Both the position numbers and the translations under genes were made by a program. Below, one piece after another: positions 1-5,558 of a DNA stretch of 12,212 nt (its first letter is position 1; each line of letters begins with the position of its first letter). The notes below the pieces were generated by a model that was given only the letters and a program-made list of their open reading frames with translations, did not search any database and was not told the DNA's origin. Source of the DNA: an uncultured Clostridia bacterium (GTDB lineage: Bacteria > Bacillota > Clostridia > Oscillospirales > Oscillospiraceae); NCBI GenBank assembly GCA_938049125.1, contig CALICR010000129.1:1-12212 (forward strand), written 5' to 3'.

Positions 1-459
1 ACAATTCACCGAACATTCTAAGAATGTTCGGTGTTTTTCTGTCAATATCCGAGCTTTTCCAACATTTCTGCCCGATTCCACGAATACGAATCTGCATATT
101 CTATCGTTTATACGCTCCATTTTAGCGTTGAATCCCGGAAAATGACAATGAAAACACCGACAGCCGCAGTACTTCTGCTCCGTCTCAGCGCACAGCGGAA
201 AATTTCCGTGCAATGTCTGCGCATTTTCCCCGACCGGAATTATATCCTGACCGTCATAGCCGAGGTGCTCAGTCACTTCATTCGGCAAAAATCCATGATA
301 GGTACTGTTGACAATCTTGAGGAAATCGGATATGCTGACAGCAGAGAGCTGTGGTTCGCTGTCCGACTTCGTGCCGGCGCGAGGACCTTGTGTCGACCGG
401 CTCTCTTTTTCTGTGTCTCTAAGGAGCCAACTGCGCACAGCATGCACCACGTCAGATGC
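1..459 (-). pseudogene. Remnant block C of a degraded repetitive protein
   Basis: A minus-strand frame stays open for 153 codons, from just after a TAG at 460-462 to the window edge, without a convincing start or RBS. Codons 42-69 (about 253-336) read V-S-I-S-x2-F-L-x2-V-N, then L-P, then H-L-G-Y. This aligns without gaps to the same motif in block B (about 896-985), with roughly ten identities in 28 positions. The frame is shifted relative to block B, which ends at 452. The last 80 codons look like noise: they are cysteine-rich and run through a plus-strand terminator. I infer a decayed paralogous segment of the same ancestral protein. The function is unknown. Confidence 0.45.
7..38 (+). terminator. 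Rho-independent terminator, plus strand
   Basis: A perfect inverted repeat with 13-base arms (7-19 and 21-33) and a single central base is followed directly by five T residues (34-38). This is the classic form of an intrinsic terminator reading rightward. It would serve a plus-strand gene ending just left of the window, which I cannot see. It also lies inside the open minus-strand remnant frame at 1-459, which argues that this end of that frame is not real coding sequence. Confidence 0.75.
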
Positions 460-1198
460 CTACGCAGGGTACCCATGGCCGCCCCTCTGTTCCCCGAAGC
501 CAATCACAAAAAAGTGTCTCTAACGGAATTCTCCCTTGATTTCCGCCCTTGTCCTGTGCTATTTTACTGTTAGGAGCACTTGCAGACCCGTTTTCGGACG
601 TTGCATCGGAGCTATTTGCACCGCTGAACTGCGAAACCCTATCGGAAACACTGCCTTGCGTGGCGGCCTTATAGCTGCCCTTTCTGGCCTCCTTGTATCT
701 GAGGTCAAGCGCATTGGCGGTGTTTTCTTTTATGTTCACAATATCGTAAAGGTACTTGCGCCCGTCTGAGGCATTGCCGATCAGAAGCTCCGCCCGCATC
801 TGCCGCAGGTCCCGCTGCAGCGTCGCGATTTCCTGAGAGACCGTGTCGCGCTCCTGGAACAGCGCGCTTTCGCCGAGCGTCCCCGCTGGTCGTGCGCCAT
901 ATCCAAAGTGCCGGAGGGCCCCTTCGGGCAGTGCGTCGGGGACATATTCATTGACATAGTCGAGAAGTTTGCGTATACTGATGGTGGAATCGGTACGGAT
1001 AGCGGAATTTTCTGCGAGTCTGGGCAGCAATGCAGCCGGTTCCTTTTTTGCGCTCATGGCATAAAGGACGTCCATGGACGTGACCTCATTGCGGAACCGA
1101 TTCACAACGGACCGAACCACGGAAAGCTCCCCGGCGCTGTTCCGCGCCGCGCCGATCAGAACATGGCTGTCCGTTGCCCCTTCCTTCTTTGGTATCAT
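452..1198 (-). pseudogene. Remnant block B, possible phage/mobile-element polyprotein fragment
   Basis: This is the best preserved remnant: 248 codons from an internal ATG to a TGA, with no RBS before the ATG. Residues 11-50 look like an alpha/beta stretch (H-V-L-I-G-A-A, then V-V-R-S-V-V, then D-V-L-Y-A). Residues 73-101 carry the repeated I-S-I-x2-L-L-x2-V-N, L-P, H-F-G-Y motif. Residues 115-140 are probably coiled coil (Q-E-I-A-T-L-Q-R-D-L-R-Q-M-R-A-E-L). A low-complexity Ser/Asn/Ala tail follows, and the last 30 residues look out of frame. From memory the layout resembles C-terminal regions of large phage MuF-type polyproteins with barnase/EndoU/ColicinE5-like (PBECR) domains, but I could not check this. 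The true N-terminal part seems to be in another frame (block A). GC content is visibly lower than in the flanking operons. Confidence 0.5.
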
Positions 1199-1541
1199 TT
1201 TTCAGAAAACGCCCGTCGGCAGGGTTGACATGTTCGGAAAGCTGGCGTAGGCTGATGGCAGAAGCCGAGAGCAGGGACGAGGGACCTCCAGCATTGCTGG
1301 CAGACGTTGTCCCCAGGACCTCGGCTATGCCAGACTCCGAGACCAGAGACGGCACATTACCGGTTTTCCCGGGAACCCCCGCCTCCATGACCTCAGGTCC
1401 TGTAGACTCTGGGAGCAGGGACACCGGCGCTGCGGTTTTTTCCGTATCTGATGTCCCCAGGACCTCAGAGTCTATTTTTGTCAGTACAACCGACCGATAG
1501 AGCTTTGGATCCTTGCAGCCCCTGCTCCGTGCTCTCTGCGG
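1190..1541 (-). pseudogene. Remnant block A, upstream part of the degraded protein
   Basis: The minus-strand frame is open after a TGA at 1542-1544 and encodes a Ser/Gly/Thr/Pro-rich linker. It ends in A-I-S-L-R-Q-L-x3-V-N and F-L-K-N (about 1197-1256), which matches the start of the motif found in blocks B and C. Coding continuity then jumps to block B in another frame near a run of A residues at about 1200-1204, so a one-base slip there would join the two. Two linker units share E-V-L-G-T and S-L-L, encoded by an exact 15-base repeat (1308-1322 and 1452-1466) exactly 48 codons apart. No start codon or RBS is evident. The block begins just after the terminator of the chromate transporter operon, so its 5' end appears lost. 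Confidence 0.4.
1308..1466. repeat. Pair of 15-base direct repeats
   Basis: TGTCCCCAGGACCTC occurs at 1308-1322 and again at 1452-1466. The spacing is 144 bases, a multiple of three, so both copies encode the same residues (E-V-L-G-T on the minus strand) and mark tandem units of about 48 codons in remnant block A. Confidence 0.7.
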
Positions 1542-1566
1542 TCAGTTTTTTCCACTTCAACAGCAG

Positions 1567-1606
1567 AAAGCCCTGGAAACCCGTTTTTTGGGATTTCCGG
1601 GGCTTT
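1567..1606 (-). terminator. Hairpin after the chromate transporter operon
   Basis: AAAGCCC, GGAAA and CCC at 1567-1582 pair with GGG, TTTCC and GGGCTTT at 1589-1605, apart from small bulges. The loop is T-rich. The hairpin sits immediately beyond the TAA of the second ChrA half (1609-1611). The U-tract on the minus strand is short (CTTT then CTG), so termination may be modest. On the plus strand the stem is followed by GTTT, so it may work in both directions. Confidence 0.6.
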
Positions 1607-1608
1607 GT

Positions 1609-2178
1609 TTACCGGTAGAGCAGCATACCCAGGGCGGCGGAGATTACGATCATCAGGATTGGCGAGGGGGCGGACTTTTTCCGGCGGGTGCAGATCAGGT
1701 GGATGCCCGCGAGGACGGCCAGGATGGCGAGGCCGCGCCAGTCCGGGGCGACGGCGTCTCCAATTTTGCTGACGCCCAGGAACGTGCTGAGGCCCATGGT
1801 CAGGGCCGTTGAGAGGATCAGCGCCACCACGCAGGGTCGTACGCCGGAGAGGAAGGCCGCCACGCCGGAGAAGCGCAGCAGGTTCCGGATCACCGCAGCG
1901 ATCAGCAGGATGATGCAGAAGGACGGCAGCACGACGCCCAGCGTCGCCAGAAAGCTGCCCAGCAGGCCGCCCTGGGAGGAGCCGATGAACGTCGCCATAT
2001 TGACGGCCAGCGGGCCGGGCGTGGACTCGGACACGGCGATGAAGCTGAGAAACTCCGGCTCCGTCAGCCAGCCGTTCTGCAGCACCGTCTCCCGGACCAG
2101 GGAAATCATGCCGTAGCCGCCGCCGAAGGACACGGCCCCGATCTGCAAAAAGCTGAGAAAGAGCTTCCAGTAGATCAT
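1609..2178 (-). CDS. chrA: Chromate transporter, second half-size subunit (ChrA/CHR family)
   Basis: This 189-residue integral membrane protein has a single CHR domain. Near the N-terminus it shows the family signature F-G-G-G-Y-G-M (about 19-25), then E-S-T-P-G-P-L-A-V-N (about 51-60), then several hydrophobic segments covering most of the remaining length. Short-chain CHR proteins work as pairs encoded by adjacent genes. The family is known for chromate efflux, though many members in anaerobes have an untested substrate. The ATG at 2176-2178 overlaps the TGA of the upstream paralogue (ATGA), which suggests translational coupling and matched amounts of the two halves. It is the last gene of its operon and is followed by a hairpin. 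Family assignment is firm; the substrate is inferred. Confidence 0.93.
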   Translation of the reverse strand: MIYWKLFLSFLQIGAVSFGGGYGMISLVRETVLQNGWLTEPEFLSFIAVSESTPGPLAVNMATFIGSSQGGLLGSFLATLGVVLPSFCIILLIAAVIRNLLRFSGVAAFLSGVRPCVVALILSTALTMGLSTFLGVSKIGDAVAPDWRGLAILAVLAGIHLICTRRKKSAPSPILMIVISAALGMLLYR

Positions 2179-2747
2179 GCGTTCCGCCCACTCTCCCGCA
2201 GCCGCCGCCAGAGGTAGGCGCAGACGCCCGCCGCCCCGCAGAGCAGAATGACGCAGATGGACGAGAGGCTGACGGCGCAGAGCGACGCGCCCGCCGTGGC
2301 GCAGAACACCAGGATGAGAAGACAGCGGTCCAGCCCGGTGCCCGGCAGCGCCCGCAGCATCCGCAGGCCCGCCGTGAAGATCAGGTAGATCACCGCGGCC
2401 TGGATGCCTCGGAAGGCGCAGTGGACCAGGCGCAAACTGAGAAATTGATCAAAAAACAGTGAAATGAGGTAGATCGTCACGAAGGAGGGCAGCGACACCG
2501 CCAGCGTCGCCGCGGCAGACCCGGCCACGCCGGCCACTCGATAGCCGATGTAGGTCGCACTGTTGATGGCCACCGGCCCCGGCGTCGATTCGGCGATGGC
2601 GACCATGTCGAGGAACTCCTCCCGGCCGATCCACTGCTTCTTTGTTACAAATTCATCCTCCAGCAGCGCGACCATGGCATAGCCGCCGCCGAAGGTAAAG
2701 GCTCCGATCCGCAGGAAGGCCCAAAAAAGCACCCGAAGCTGCCTCAC
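2175..2747 (-). CDS. chrA: Chromate transporter, first half-size subunit (ChrA/CHR family)
   Basis: This 190-residue membrane protein is a paralogue of the next gene and carries the same CHR signatures: F-G-G-G-Y-A-M at about residues 19-25 and E-S-T-P-G-P-V-A-I-N at about 53-62. Hydrophobic helices follow. The start is GTG at 2745-2747, preceded on the minus strand by a purine-rich AAAGGGGG Shine-Dalgarno at a suitable distance. It lies about 20 bases after the stop of the aldo/keto reductase and overlaps the second half by four bases, so the three genes form one operon. The two halves would assemble into a heterodimer in the cytoplasmic membrane. Chromate is the family substrate, but the actual ion here is unproven. 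Confidence 0.93.
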   Translation of the reverse strand: MRQLRVLFWAFLRIGAFTFGGGYAMVALLEDEFVTKKQWIGREEFLDMVAIAESTPGPVAINSATYIGYRVAGVAGSAAATLAVSLPSFVTIYLISLFFDQFLSLRLVHCAFRGIQAAVIYLIFTAGLRMLRALPGTGLDRCLLILVFCATAGASLCAVSLSSICVILLCGAAGVCAYLWRRLRESGRNA

Positions 2748-2766
2748 CGGCCCAACCCCCTTTCTT

Positions 2767-3876
2767 TTACTTCTTCTCGAGTTCCTTCGCCACGTCCTCC
2801 AGCAGCTGCCGGATGGGCAGGTGCTGCGGGCAGACCTTCTCGCACTTGCCGCATTTCAGGCAGTCCGAGGCCCGGCGGCCCGGGGCCGTATGGACGTCAC
2901 GATAGTAGTAGTCCGCGTTCCAGTCGCGGTAGATCTGCTTCATGTTCATGACGGCGAAGAGGTCCGGGATGGAGATGTGCCGGGGACATCCGTCGGTGCA
3001 GTAACGGCAGGAGGTGCAGGGGATCAGGTGCTTGCCCCGGAGGATGGCCTGGACCTGCACCACGGCGGCCTGCTCCCGCTCGTCCAGGGGCTTGAAGTCC
3101 GCCATAAAGGACGTGTTGTCCCGCACCTGCTCCAGGGTGCTCATGCCCGAGAGGACCATGGTAATGCCCGGGAAGCCCGCGGCGAAGCGAATTGCGTAGC
3201 TGGCAGGACTGCCGCCGTGCAGGGCATCCAGGACCGCCTTCGCGTTCTCGGGCAGGTTCACGAGGTTGCCGCCCTTGACCGGCTCCATGACGAGGACGGG
3301 CTTGCCGAATTTTCGGCAGACCTCGTAGCACTTCCGGCTCTGGATTGCCGGATCGTCGAAGTCCGCGTAGTTGAGCTGGAGCTGCACAGCCTCGATGTCC
3401 GGATACTCCGTCAGGATCTGCTCCAGCAGCTCGGGGCGGTCGTGGAAGGAGATGCCCACGTGGCGGATCCAGCCTTCCGCCTTGAGCGCGAAGGCCGTCT
3501 CATAGGCCCGGCAGGCCTTGAAGTGATCATAGTTCACCGCGCCCTGGGCATGCATCAGGTAGAAGTCGAAGTAGTCCACGCCACAGGCCGCCAGCTGGTG
3601 CGCGAAGAGGGGCCGGATGTCCGCCTCGGTCTTGAAGAAGTTCGCCGTCAGCTTGTCTGTCAGAACGAAGCGGTCCCGGGGATAGCGGCTGGTGAGGTAG
3701 GTCCGCAGGGCCGTCTCGCTCTTGCCCTGGGTATAGCCGTGGGCCGTATCGAAGTAGTTGAACCCGGCGTCCAGGAAGGCGTCCACCATCTTCGTCGTCT
3801 CGGGGATGTCCACCTCGCCGTCCTTCATGGGCAGACGCATGAAGCCGAAGCCCAGATTCTTTTTGATGCGATCCAT
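2767..3876 (-). CDS. Aldo/keto reductase with C-terminal 4Fe-4S ferredoxin domain
   Basis: This 369-residue cytoplasmic oxidoreductase belongs to the ferredoxin-containing aldo/keto reductase group common in Clostridia (COG1453-like). The TIM-barrel part occupies roughly residues 1-275 and shows the catalytic tetrad context: F-D-T-A-H-G-Y (Asp and Tyr, about 43-49), the Lys in L-T-D-K-L (about 75) and the His in Y-L-M-H-A (about 109). Two cysteine clusters follow: C-x2-C-x2-C-x3-C-P near residue 286 and C-x2-C-x2-C-x3-C-P near residue 338. These predict two [4Fe-4S] clusters able to pass electrons to or from a partner. The start ATG (3874-3876) has an AAGGAG site 7 bases upstream and a consensus-like promoter. 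It leads an operon with two ChrA halves. The physiological substrate is unknown. Confidence 0.95.
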   Translation of the reverse strand: MDRIKKNLGFGFMRLPMKDGEVDIPETTKMVDAFLDAGFNYFDTAHGYTQGKSETALRTYLTSRYPRDRFVLTDKLTANFFKTEADIRPLFAHQLAACGVDYFDFYLMHAQGAVNYDHFKACRAYETAFALKAEGWIRHVGISFHDRPELLEQILTEYPDIEAVQLQLNYADFDDPAIQSRKCYEVCRKFGKPVLVMEPVKGGNLVNLPENAKAVLDALHGGSPASYAIRFAAGFPGITMVLSGMSTLEQVRDNTSFMADFKPLDEREQAAVVQVQAILRGKHLIPCTSCRYCTDGCPRHISIPDLFAVMNMKQIYRDWNADYYYRDVHTAPGRRASDCLKCGKCEKVCPQHLPIRQLLEDVAKELEKK

Positions 3877-3905
3877 CGCAAAGCTCCTTTCCGATTTTTG
3901 TGTCT

Positions 3906-3934
3906 ATTATACGCCCCAAAGGGGCAGGTTTCAA
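3906..3934 (-). promoter_or_regulatory. Sigma-A-type promoter of the aldo/keto reductase-chrA operon
   Basis: On the minus strand a TTGAAA -35 box (3929-3934) and a perfect TATAAT -10 box (3906-3911) are separated by exactly 17 bases, ending about 30 bases before the ATG. The spacer contains a perfect palindrome, GCCCC-AAA-GGGGC (3913-3925), which could be an operator or a short hairpin. This would be a strong constitutive promoter unless a repressor binds the palindrome. Confidence 0.85.
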
Positions 3935-3979
3935 TTTCTCTTTTCGAATCCTCAGATAAGGAAATCGAATGGAAAACAG

Positions 3980-4007
3980 CAGCGCCGTCCGGGATTGGAC
4001 GGCGCTG
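3980..4007 (-). terminator. Second hairpin downstream of tRNA-Thr
   Basis: CAGCGCCGTCC (3980-3990) pairs perfectly with GGACGGCGCTG (3997-4007) across a 6-base loop. On the minus strand the stem is followed by CTG and then TTTT, a short and slightly displaced U-tract. It sits between the tRNA terminator and the next promoter, so it probably acts as a backup terminator. The lack of T residues on the other side makes plus-strand use unlikely. Confidence 0.55.
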
Positions 4008-4035
4008 GCAGAGGCAGAAAAATCTTCAAAGCATA

Positions 4036-4070
4036 CAAAAACGGCGGAAATCCGAGGATTTCCGCCGTTT
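4036..4070 (-). terminator. Rho-independent terminator of tRNA-Thr
   Basis: A perfect 15-base stem (4039-4053 with 4056-4070) is followed on the minus strand by a T run (complement of 4037-4041). Only one base separates the encoded CCA of the tRNA from the stem, so the 3' trailer is almost entirely terminator hairpin. Confidence 0.9.
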
Positions 4071-4071
4071 C

Positions 4072-4147
4072 TGGAGCTAATGATGTGACTCGAACACACG
4101 ACCTGCTGATTACGAATCAGCTGCTCTACCGACTGAGCTACATTAGC
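4072..4147 (-). tRNA. tRNA-Thr (anticodon CGT), CCA encoded
   Basis: The minus strand folds into a full cloverleaf. The acceptor stem is GCTAATG/CATTAGC, the D arm GCTC/GAGC with loop AGTCGGTA, the anticodon stem GCTGA/TCAGC with loop TTCGTAA, the variable loop AGGTC, and the T arm GTGTG/CACAT with loop TTCGAGT. The anticodon CGT (4112-4114) reads the Thr codon ACG. The body is 73 bases (4075-4147) with discriminator T, and CCA is genomically encoded (4072-4074). It appears to be a single-gene transcription unit with its own promoter and terminator. Confidence 0.97.
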
Positions 4148-4171
4148 AAATGGGATTTTCCAACGCAATCT

Positions 4172-4200
4172 ATGATATCACACTTTTTGCCGTTCGTCAA
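4172..4200 (-). promoter_or_regulatory. Promoter of tRNA-Thr
   Basis: On the minus strand a TTGACG -35 box (4195-4200), a 17-base spacer and a TATCAT -10 box (4172-4177) lie about 25 bases upstream of the mature tRNA 5' end. This gives a 5' leader of roughly 18 bases. The stretch between the -10 box and the tRNA is AT-rich and has no other features. Confidence 0.8.
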
Positions 4201-4283
4201 CAGGAATTTCAAAAAGCACGCCGTGCATCGCGGCGGCGGCTTCGGTCAAAATCCGCACGCGGCGCGGCCGTTTCTGTTTCCCC

Positions 4284-4500
4284 GCGAGTTTACCATAACT
4301 CGCTCCGTAATTTACCATGTGCAGAGTTATCAACACTGTGCACAGGTTTGTCCACAGAACCGGGCGGAAACTGCCCAGCTATTTTTGGATTTCCCTCTAT
4401 TTTCCACGGGGCTTCCCCAGGTTATCCACCTGGTTCACGCTTTCCACATGTTGACATAACCTATTTTCGTCTTTTTTACACGCCGGGACGCTGTGGAAAA
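4284..4500. promoter_or_regulatory. Cluster of DnaA-box-like 9-mers and palindromes
   Basis: This is the core of an almost 400-base gene-free gap between tsaD and tRNA-Thr. Candidate DnaA boxes (consensus TTATNCACA, relaxed TTWTNCACA) are TTATCAACA 4327-4335, TTGTCCACA 4348-4356, TTTTCCACG 4400-4408, TTATCCACC 4422-4430, CTTTCCACA 4440-4448, and TGTGGAAAA 4492-4500, which read on the minus strand is a perfect TTTTCCACA. The others have one mismatch to the relaxed form. Between the last two boxes is a T-rich stretch (4462-4477) that could unwind. Palindromes lie among them: GCGAGTT-TACCAT-AACTCGC (4284-4303), CTGTGCACAG (4336-4345) and CCAGGT-TATCC-ACCTGG (4417-4433), the last centred on a box. 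I infer DnaA binding. An origin role is doubtful because flanking genes share one direction and no dnaA, dnaN or rpmH is near. Confidence 0.5.
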
Positions 4501-4534
4501 AAGAATTGCAGGACGGAGACTCCGTCCTGCAAAA
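4497..4534 (-). terminator. Rho-independent terminator of the recX-tsaD cluster
   Basis: TTGCAGGACGGA (4506-4517) pairs perfectly with TCCGTCCTGCAA (4521-4532) around a GAC loop. On the minus strand the stem leads into TTC and a run of six T residues (complement of 4497-4502). It begins a few bases after the tsaD stop. The T run overlaps the DnaA-box-like sequence at 4492-4500. Confidence 0.9.
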
Positions 4535-4539
4535 GCGGG

Positions 4540-5556
4540 TCACATTTGTTCCCCGAGGATGCTTTTTGTGGCGTAGGCATTGAGGTCCTGGCCCGCCGTG
4601 TGGCCCGCCAGGTACTCATAATAACCCTGTGCGCCGATCATGGCCCCGTTGTCGCCGCAGAGGGAGAGGGGCGGGGCGTAGAGCGCCGCGCCGCACCCGG
4701 CACAGGCCCGCTCAAAGTCGGCGCGGATACGGGAGTTGGCCGCGACGCCGCCGGCGATGGCCAGCTTCCGGTAGCCGAGGTCCCGCAGGGCCGTCATGGT
4801 CCGCGGCACCAGCGTCTCGCTGACGGCGCGGCAGAAGCTGGCGCTCAGCGAAGGGATATCCAGTTCCTCGCCGCGCTGCTCGCAGTTGTGGATGAGGTTC
4901 AGCGTGGCCGTCTTGAGACCCGAGAAGGACATATCCAGCGGGTTGCCGTTGAGCTTCGCCTGGGGCATGGCGTACTTCCGGTCGTCGCCGCGCCGGGCCG
5001 TGCGGTCCAGGGCCGCGCCGCCGGGATAGGGCATCCCGAGGACCCGGGCCACCTTGTCGAAGCACTCCCCCGCTGCGTCGTCCCGGGTCGTGCCGAGGAT
5101 GCGGAGGTCCGTATAGTCCCGAACGTCCACGATCATCGTATGCCCGCCAGACACAACAAGGCAGAGGAAGGGCGGCTTCAGCTCCGGATAGGCCAGGTAG
5201 TTGGCCGCGATGTGTCCCTTGAGATGGTGGACCGGGATGACCGGCACACCGAGGGCATAGGCAGCAGCCTTGGCAAAGTTGACGCCCACCAGCACGGCCC
5301 CGATGAGGCCCGGCGCATAGGTGACGGCCACGGCGTCGATGTCCGCCCGGCGGAGGTCCGCCCGGTCCAGGGCCTCGTCGGCCAGGGCGTAGATGGCCTC
5401 GATGTGCTTCCGGGAGGCAATCTCCGGCACGACGCCGCCATATTCCCGGTGGAGCGCCACCTGGGAGGCGATGCAGTCCGCAAGGACCTCCCGCCCGTCC
5501 CGCACCACTGCGACGGCGGTCTCGTCGCAGGAGGACTCCACGGCTAAAATGTTCAT
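4540..5556 (-). CDS. tsaD: tRNA N6-adenosine threonylcarbamoyltransferase TsaD
   Basis: This 338-residue protein belongs to the TsaD/Kae1 family. It transfers the threonylcarbamoyl group to A37 of ANN-decoding tRNAs to make t6A, acting in the cytoplasm with TsaB and TsaE. It shows the ASKHA-fold start I-L-A-V-E-S-S-C-D-E-T, the metal-binding H-H-L-K-G-H (about residues 109-114), S-G-G-H-T (about 137-141), A-G-G-V-A-A-N (about 269-275) and the C-terminal C-G-D-N-G-A-M-I. Length is normal. I prefer the ATG at 5554-5556 because the family normally starts M-x-I-L-A-V-E-S-S and the GGGAG site is 8 bases away. A TTG two codons earlier would overlap the rimI stop. It follows rimI by two bases and ends the cluster. 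Its partners TsaB and TsaE are not in this window. Confidence 0.97.
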   Translation of the reverse strand: MNILAVESSCDETAVAVVRDGREVLADCIASQVALHREYGGVVPEIASRKHIEAIYALADEALDRADLRRADIDAVAVTYAPGLIGAVLVGVNFAKAAAYALGVPVIPVHHLKGHIAANYLAYPELKPPFLCLVVSGGHTMIVDVRDYTDLRILGTTRDDAAGECFDKVARVLGMPYPGGAALDRTARRGDDRKYAMPQAKLNGNPLDMSFSGLKTATLNLIHNCEQRGEELDIPSLSASFCRAVSETLVPRTMTALRDLGYRKLAIAGGVAANSRIRADFERACAGCGAALYAPPLSLCGDNGAMIGAQGYYEYLAGHTAGQDLNAYATKSILGEQM

Positions 5557-5558
5557 GG

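Noticed and set aside
31..573. Plus-strand ORF of 180 codons at the left end
   Set aside because: It starts inside the terminator T-run, has no RBS and no recognisable motif, and overlaps the minus-strand remnants whose motif repeats are more convincing.
2821..4080. Long plus-strand open frame antisense to the aldo/keto reductase
   Set aside because: It mirrors a clear conserved gene. Its Val/Leu/Arg-rich composition is that of an antisense shadow in GC-rich DNA, and it would read through the tRNA terminator region. No RBS.
4451..4480. Plus-strand promoter starting with TTGACA
   Set aside because: The -35 hexamer is perfect, but at 17-base spacing the -10 position reads TTTTAC, and the transcript would be antisense to tsaD through a hairpin. 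Likely chance within T-rich sequence.
4148..4539. Main chromosomal origin oriC
   Set aside because: The box cluster is real enough to report, but genes on both sides run in the same direction and the usual dnaA, dnaN or rpmH neighbours are absent, so I do not call an origin.
4150..5547. Plus-strand open frame of 465 codons over the tsaD gap
   Set aside because: It is antisense to tsaD and crosses the DnaA-box gap and terminator. There are no recognisable motifs and composition is as expected from the reverse strand.
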